From Acidobacteriota bacterium (GTDB lineage Bacteria; Acidobacteriota; Terriglobia; UBA7540), in contig QHZM01000059.1 of NCBI GenBank assembly GCA_003224665.1, positions 1,822 to 7,775 on the forward strand: DNA of 5,954 bases. The letters run 5' to 3'. A program made the translations under genes and the position numbers. Of this stretch, positions 1-5,954 are shown piece after piece. The number at the start of each line of letters is the position of its first letter. Within the stretch, counting starts at the first letter, position 1. The notes below the pieces were generated by a model. That model was not told the DNA's origin, did not search any database, and saw nothing but the letters and a program-made list of their open reading frames with translations.

Positions 1-1880
<1,880 letters not shown>

Positions 1881-1922
1881 GACCCACGGATGATCGTGAA
1901 ACCTCCTGTCCGGTGCGCGCAT

Positions 1923-1945
1923 CCAAGCTTGTGGTACCAAGCTTG
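1923..1945 (+). repeat. Doubled palindrome CCAAGCTTG, possible hairpin downstream of lon
   Basis: CCAAGCTTG occurs at 1923-1931 and again at 1937-1945. The inner 8-mer CAAGCTTG is itself palindromic, so the two copies can pair as an 8-bp stem (1924-1931 with 1938-1945) around the loop TGGTAC. It starts 42 bases past the lon stop. The bases that follow (CTACCGACTT) are not T-rich, so it is a poor intrinsic terminator. It could protect the lon mRNA 3' end, be a protein-binding site, or be chance. Confidence 0.5.
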
Positions 1946-2052
1946 CTACCGACTTCACCAGCTGAGATTTTCTAACCCTAAGAACTGCTTTTGAGTGACC
2001 GAGGAACCACGAACAAAGTTTTCACCGCTTCCTTCACTGCCGTCTGGCCGTT

Positions 2053-2072
2053 TTGAACCCCCGATCGCGTCC
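2053..2072 (+). repeat. Imperfect 20-base direct repeat, copy 1, upstream of rho
   Basis: This copy and the one at 2124-2143 share the consensus TTGRACCCCCGAKCGMGTCC, with 17 of 20 positions identical and no gaps, 71 bases apart. Both contain a run of five C and are followed within about ten bases by TCGAT. The copies lie on the same strand as rho. They could be binding sites for a regulator or for Rho itself (C-rich), or remnants of a local duplication. Confidence 0.6.
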
Positions 2073-2081
2073 GTCGATTAG
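2053..2081 (+). promoter_or_regulatory. Weak candidate promoter for rho
   Basis: TTGAAC (2053-2058) resembles a -35 box (4 of 6 matches to TTGACA). After a 17-base spacer, GATTAG (2076-2081) is a poor -10 box (3 of 6 matches to TATAAT). The spacing is ideal but the -10 match is weak, and the promoter consensus of this organism is unknown. If used, transcription would start near 2088 and leave a leader of roughly 85 bases. Confidence 0.2.
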
Positions 2082-2123
2082 CCTGACGAACGACGAGACG
2101 GTGGAACCCGAGTAAATCACCGG

Positions 2124-2143
2124 TTGGACCCCCGAGCGAGTCC
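2124..2143 (+). repeat. Imperfect 20-base direct repeat, copy 2, upstream of rho
   Basis: This second copy of the TTGRACCCCCGAKCGMGTCC repeat ends 30 bases before the rho start codon. It differs from copy 1 at its 4th, 13th and 16th bases. Part of it can also fold on itself, with TGGAC (2125-2129) pairing with GTCCA (2140-2144) around a 10-base loop. No good -10 box lies at the right distance, so it is less likely than copy 1 to be a promoter. Confidence 0.6.
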
Positions 2144-2153
2144 AGCCTCGATA

Positions 2154-2172
2154 TATCTGCAGAGAGATAAGG
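2154..2172 (+). promoter_or_regulatory. rho ribosome-binding region with overlapping weak hairpin
   Basis: The purine-rich run GAGAGATAAGG (2162-2172) precedes the rho ATG at 2174. Its GAGAG part (2162-2166) sits 7 bases before the start, a normal Shine-Dalgarno distance but a weak match. AAGG at 2169-2172 is too close to serve. TATCT (2154-2158) can pair with AGATA (2165-2169), which would partly hide these bases. The stem is only 5 bp and A/T-rich, so it would be marginal at growth temperature. Confidence 0.4.
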
Positions 2173-2173
2173 T

Positions 2174-3511
<1,338 letters not shown>

Positions 3512-3578
3512 GGGTTAACCCGGCGGGCGGCAGGCCAATAAGATCTCCCGAGCCCCAACTCCAAACCCGGGACCGCCC
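3512..3578. terminator. Convergent rho/cmk gap with inverted repeats, weak terminator candidate
   Basis: The 78 bases between the rho and cmk stop codons must end transcription from both sides. They contain a 10-base palindrome GGGTTAACCC (3512-3521) directly after the rho stop. They also contain a nested set of complementary arms: GGGCGG (3525-3530) with CCGCCC (3573-3578), and inside it TCCCG (3546-3550) with CGGGA (3568-3572). The loops are long (17 bases in the inner stem, 15 unpaired bases on the left side of the outer) and there is no T-run on either strand. A classical intrinsic terminator is therefore not evident, and termination may depend on Rho. Confidence 0.25.
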
Positions 3579-3589
3579 ATTTCGATTCC

Positions 3590-4279
3590 CTAGTTTCCAG
3601 CCGAGAGCAGTTTCCGCTCCCCGGCAATTTCCAGGATGCGCTCGACCACCTGGTCGGCCGTCAGGCGCGAGGAGTCAATCGTGCAGGCATCCGGAGCGGG
3701 TGTGAGCGGCGAAATTTTTCTCTCCGCGTCCAACTGGTCCCGCCGGCCGATTTCATAAGCGGTCTGCTCCAGAGTGGCCTCCCTGCCCTCCTGCTTCTCC
3801 TGATTCAGCCTCCGCCGCGCTCGTTCTTCCGGGTCGGCCCGGAGGAAAATTTTCAGCGGCGAGTCCGGAAAGACCACCGTTCCGATATCCCGCCCTTCCA
3901 TCACAACGCCGCGACCGCGGGCAAAACTCCGCTGAAGGGCGATGAGCTTTTCCCTGACCTCCGGCAGGCGGGAGACTTTTGCGGCGGCGAAGGTCACTTC
4001 GGGCGTGCGAATCTGCCGGCTGACGTCCCGGCCGTCCAAGAGCACCCGGGCGCGGGAACCATCCGTACTGAATTGAATATCCGCGGAGGCAATGACTTCA
4101 ATAACCGACTTCTCGTCATCGGAACGAATGCCCGACTCGAGCGCTTTCAGAGCCGCGGCCCGGTAAGTCGCGCCGCTGTCCACATAGGTCAGGCCGAGCC
4201 GCTCCGCGAGTTTCTGCGCTACCGTGCTCTTCCCTGACCCCGCAGGGCCGTCGATGGCAATCACAAGCGGTCGCGTCAT
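3590..4279 (-). CDS. cmk: Cytidylate kinase (CMP kinase)
   Basis: CMP kinase transfers a phosphate from ATP to CMP or dCMP in the cytosol, recycling nucleotides from RNA and lipid turnover. The 229-residue protein matches the usual 220-230 residues. It has the P-loop GPAGSGKST (residues 11-19), the nucleoside-binding YVDSGATYR (32-40), EGRDIGTVVFP (128-138) with Arg130 and Asp131, a lid-like RADPEERARRR (147-157) and the CMP-contacting set Arg180, Asp184, Arg187 in RRDQLDAER. The E. coli Asp of DGRD is Glu128 here, a change I recall as common in the family. The start is taken at the ATG at 4279 because MTRPLVIAIDGP begins just before the first beta strand as in homologues. An in-frame TTG at 4339 would add 20 residues unlike the family. 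No strong ribosome-binding site precedes the ATG. It lies 141 bases downstream of mutL on the same strand and may be co-transcribed with it. Confidence 0.97.
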   Translation of the reverse strand: MTRPLVIAIDGPAGSGKSTVAQKLAERLGLTYVDSGATYRAAALKALESGIRSDDEKSVIEVIASADIQFSTDGSRARVLLDGRDVSRQIRTPEVTFAAAKVSRLPEVREKLIALQRSFARGRGVVMEGRDIGTVVFPDSPLKIFLRADPEERARRRLNQEKQEGREATLEQTAYEIGRRDQLDAERKISPLTPAPDACTIDSSRLTADQVVERILEIAGERKLLSAGN

Positions 4280-4420
4280 AAAGGCCGGCAAGTTCTTGGC
4301 ATGAGGCCCTGCCCGGGGCTTGACGACCAAAACCCGCAAGGAGGGACGTTCAATTTTCCAGGCACCCTCGCCCGCCGCCCCGTCTCATCGTCCGGACTCT
4401 TCTGGAGCATGCCTCCCCGG
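4280..4420 (-). other. mutL-cmk intergenic spacer
   Basis: This 141-base spacer on the transcribed - strand has no recognisable gene. Two small palindromes occur: GGAG and CTCC arms around a five-base centre at 4404-4416, close after the mutL stop, and GTCCGGAC at 4390-4397. Neither is followed by a T-run. There is no convincing -35/-10 pair for a separate cmk promoter, so read-through from mutL is plausible but unproved. The cmk frame stays open up to about 4388 without a stop, but the extra codons do not resemble any part of CMP kinases. Confidence 0.4.
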
Positions 4421-5954
4421 CTAAGTTCGTTTGAAGGCTTTTTGGATCTCCCTCATTCCGTAACGGAGCATGATGGGGCGACCGTGCGGGCAGGTCATCG
4501 GGCATTCGGTCCTCCCCAGTTCCCTTATCAGCCATTTCATTTTGTCCCGGTCGAGTGACATGTTGACTTTGATCGCCGCATGGCAGGAAATCGAAGCGGC
4601 AATTTTTCCGCGCAGCAGGTCAAGGGACAGCACCCGGGCCTCTCGCCCCACACCGTCAAGGATTTCGAGGAGAAGCCGCTCCACGTGGTCCGACGAGACT
4701 TCGGCAGGCGCCGCCTTGACGGCCACGGTGCGCTGCCCGAAGGGCTCGACCTCGAATCCGTTCATGGCCAGTTCGTCCGCCAGCTCCTGGAAGACGGCCT
4801 GCTGGTCCGGCTTGAGTTCGACAATGATCGGCAACAGGAGCCTCTGGACTTCAACCTTCTTTTCGCGGCGCAGGCGCAGGTGCCGCTCGAACAGGACCCT
4901 TTCGTGGGCCACGTGCTGGTCGATAATCCAGAGCCCATCGGCGTTCGTGGCCACGATAAAACTCTCCTGGATCTGTCCCAGGGGCTGGAGGTCGCTCGGG
5001 AACTCGCCGGCTCGAGGGGCCGAAGAAGAGTCGCGGACCTCCGTGCCGCAGCCCTCGGGCGTCGCGATCGGGTGTGCGGCGGCAAGAAAGCCGGCCGGGC
5101 CACCGGTGCCCTGGGGCAAACGCTCAAGGCCGTCCGCCGCGAGTCCGGGAACCTCGCCGTCTAAAGCGAGAGACCCTGTCTGAGGCTCGGGGCACGGCGC
5201 GGTGAGACGATAATATGGAGCGGCGGTCGCCGCCACCGAGGGACTACCCGCCGATACCTCGGAGATGCTCGCAAGCGGTGCCTCTTCCTCCCTCTTTTCC
5301 CTGAACTCAGTTTCAACCTCGTCGGGAGGCCGTGCCGACCGTTGATGGGGCAGCGGGAAAGCCGGTACAGGCCGAGCCGCAATGAGGGTCTGGCGGATCG
5401 AGTCGCGCACCAGGTCGTGGATGAAGCTCGTGTGCCGGAAACGGACCTCCGTCTTCGAGGGATGGACGTTGACGTCCACCTCGGCGGGCGACAGCTCGAG
5501 AAAAATCAGCGCCACCGGGTACACGCCCGCCGGAAGAATATTCCGATAGGCTTCAGAAATCGCGTGGAGCATGAGGCGGGCGCGGACGAGCCTGCGATTC
5601 ACGAAAAAGTAAATCTGGTTGCGGTTGAGTTTCTGCACTTCGGGGCGGGAAACGAAGCCTGCCAGCCGGACGAGGGGAGCACCAGGCGAGTCCTCCGCGC
5701 CCTCTTCCGAAGGAGCGGGCGCGACCATGCGGCGCTCGACGGGCGCGATCTCGAGCAGTTGCTCGAGCAATTGCGCGCCCATGACCTGGTAAATCCTTTC
5801 GCGCAGCTCCGAGACGGGCGAAACGTTCAACACCTCGTTCGTGCGCGAGGCCAGGCGAACACTCTTTTCGGGATGAGCCAAAGCGTAGTGAGTGATGAGC
5901 GTGGCGATGTGGGCGAGTTCAGTGGACTCGGATTTCAAGAACTTGCGGCGGGCG
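4421..5954 (-). CDS. mutL: DNA mismatch repair protein MutL, endonuclease type, N-terminus outside window
   Basis: MutL couples mismatch recognition by MutS to strand removal. The frame is open to the right edge and begins with ARRKFLKSESTE, the conserved NTPARRKFL region of the GHKL ATPase domain. The TTG at 5938 is therefore an internal Leu codon. By E. coli numbering about 155 residues are missing, including the ATP-binding motifs, for a full length near 665. The remaining N-terminal domain carries IYFFVNRR and DVNVHPSK (5453-5476), whose Lys matches the ATP-contacting Lys307 of E. coli. A low-complexity linker runs roughly 4990-5380. The C-terminal dimerisation domain has the nicking-endonuclease motifs: DQHVAHERVLFE (4886-4921), QRLLLP (4829-4846), SCHAAIK (4568-4588), CPHGRP (4475-4492) and a final FKR. 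These are found in MutL of bacteria that lack MutH. The first motif reads DQHV where the consensus is DQHA, while the metal-binding Asp, His and both Glu remain, so activity is likely retained. Confidence 0.97.
   Translation of the reverse strand, partial: ARRKFLKSESTELAHIATLITHYALAHPEKSVRLASRTNEVLNVSPVSELRERIYQVMGAQLLEQLLEIAPVERRMVAPAPSEEGAEDSPGAPLVRLAGFVSRPEVQKLNRNQIYFFVNRRLVRARLMLHAISEAYRNILPAGVYPVALIFLELSPAEVDVNVHPSKTEVRFRHTSFIHDLVRDSIRQTLIAARPVPAFPLPHQRSARPPDEVETEFREKREEEAPLASISEVSAGSPSVAATAAPYYRLTAPCPEPQTGSLALDGEVPGLAADGLERLPQGTGGPAGFLAAAHPIATPEGCGTEVRDSSSAPRAGEFPSDLQPLGQIQESFIVATNADGLWIIDQHVAHERVLFERHLRLRREKKVEVQRLLLPIIVELKPDQQAVFQELADELAMNGFEVEPFGQRTVAVKAAPAEVSSDHVERLLLEILDGVGREARVLSLDLLRGKIAASISCHAAIKVNMSLDRDKMKWLIRELGRTECPMTCPHGRPIMLRYGMREIQKAFKRT
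5750..5773. repeat. 12-base tandem repeat inside mutL
   Basis: CTCGAGCAGTTG (5750-5761) is followed directly by CTCGAGCAATTG (5762-5773), 11 of 12 identical. On the coding strand this encodes QLLE twice in a row (AQLLEQLLEIAP). It also creates a 12-base perfect palindrome, TTGCTCGAGCAA (5759-5770). It is in frame and sits in a helix-forming stretch of MutL, so it most likely reflects a small in-frame duplication or ordinary leucine/glutamate codon repetition. Confidence 0.6.

Larger units (their letters stand above)
1881..2173 (+). promoter_or_regulatory. lon-rho intergenic region, probable rho leader
   Basis: This 293-base gap has no recognisable protein gene. From left to right it holds a doubled CCAAGCTTG palindrome (1923-1945), a C/T-rich stretch (2021-2040, 16 of 20 bases pyrimidine, only two G) of the kind Rho prefers, two copies of an imperfect 20-base repeat (2053-2072 and 2124-2143), and a small hairpin over the rho ribosome-binding region (2154-2169). 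In E. coli, rho is autoregulated by Rho-dependent attenuation in its leader. A long leader with C-rich RNA here fits similar control, but that is inference. A 34-codon ORF (1890-1994) lacks a clear ribosome-binding site. Confidence 0.5.

Noticed and set aside
1925..1944. Cloning-vector remnant, because AAGCTT and GGTACC sites sit together
   Set aside because: The order and spacing do not match a polylinker I know beyond about 12 bases on one strand, and the flanks continue as ordinary genomic sequence.
4280..4339. Extended cmk start at the in-frame TTG (4339)
   Set aside because: The extra 20 residues do not resemble CMP kinases, and the upstream bases on the coding strand are CCTCC, not a Shine-Dalgarno sequence.
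4470..5183. 237-codon and overlapping 194-codon open frames on the + strand opposite mutL
   Set aside because: Both run opposite conserved MutL motifs, are Ser/Arg-rich or low-complexity, and resemble no family. They are coding shadows.
5936..5938. TTG as the mutL start codon
   Set aside because: Upstream codons encode ARRKF, part of the conserved NTPARRKFL motif, so the gene continues past the right edge.

Overview
The window (about 60% G+C by eye) holds four housekeeping genes in two convergent pairs. On the + strand are the 3' three quarters of lon (ATP-dependent protease) and a complete rho (transcription terminator). On the - strand are a mutL lacking its 5' end (mismatch repair) and, downstream of it, a complete cmk (cytidylate kinase). 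Both edges cut genes: lon runs in from the left and mutL runs out to the right. No tRNA, rRNA, CRISPR array, insertion sequence or phage gene was seen.

The proteins are clearly bacterial. Rho has the P-loop variant PPRTGKT. MutL carries the metal-dependent endonuclease motifs typical of bacteria without MutH. The Lon sequence resembles those of Acidobacteriota and deltaproteobacterial lineages. My best guess is Acidobacteriota or a similar high-GC Gram-negative phylum. This rests on recalled family resemblance, not on a search.

Layout: 1-1880 lon (+, 5'-truncated); 1881-2173 a 293-base gap that probably contains the lon 3' end and the rho leader; 2174-3511 rho (+); 3512-3589 a short convergent gap; 3590-4279 cmk (-); 4280-4420 a 141-base gap; 4421-5954 mutL (-, 5'-truncated). 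The genes serve separate core functions (protein quality control, transcription termination, CMP recycling, DNA repair) and do not form one pathway.

The least ordinary part is the lon-rho gap and its flanks. It has an imperfect 20-base direct repeat (17/20 identical, 71 bases apart), a C/T-rich stretch that could bind Rho, a doubled palindrome able to form a hairpin, a 34-codon ORF and a weak hairpin over the rho ribosome-binding region. This fits a regulated or autoregulated rho leader but does not prove one. A 9-bp hairpin closed by a GGAA loop also lies inside the 3' end of lon. I found no convincing undescribed multi-gene system.
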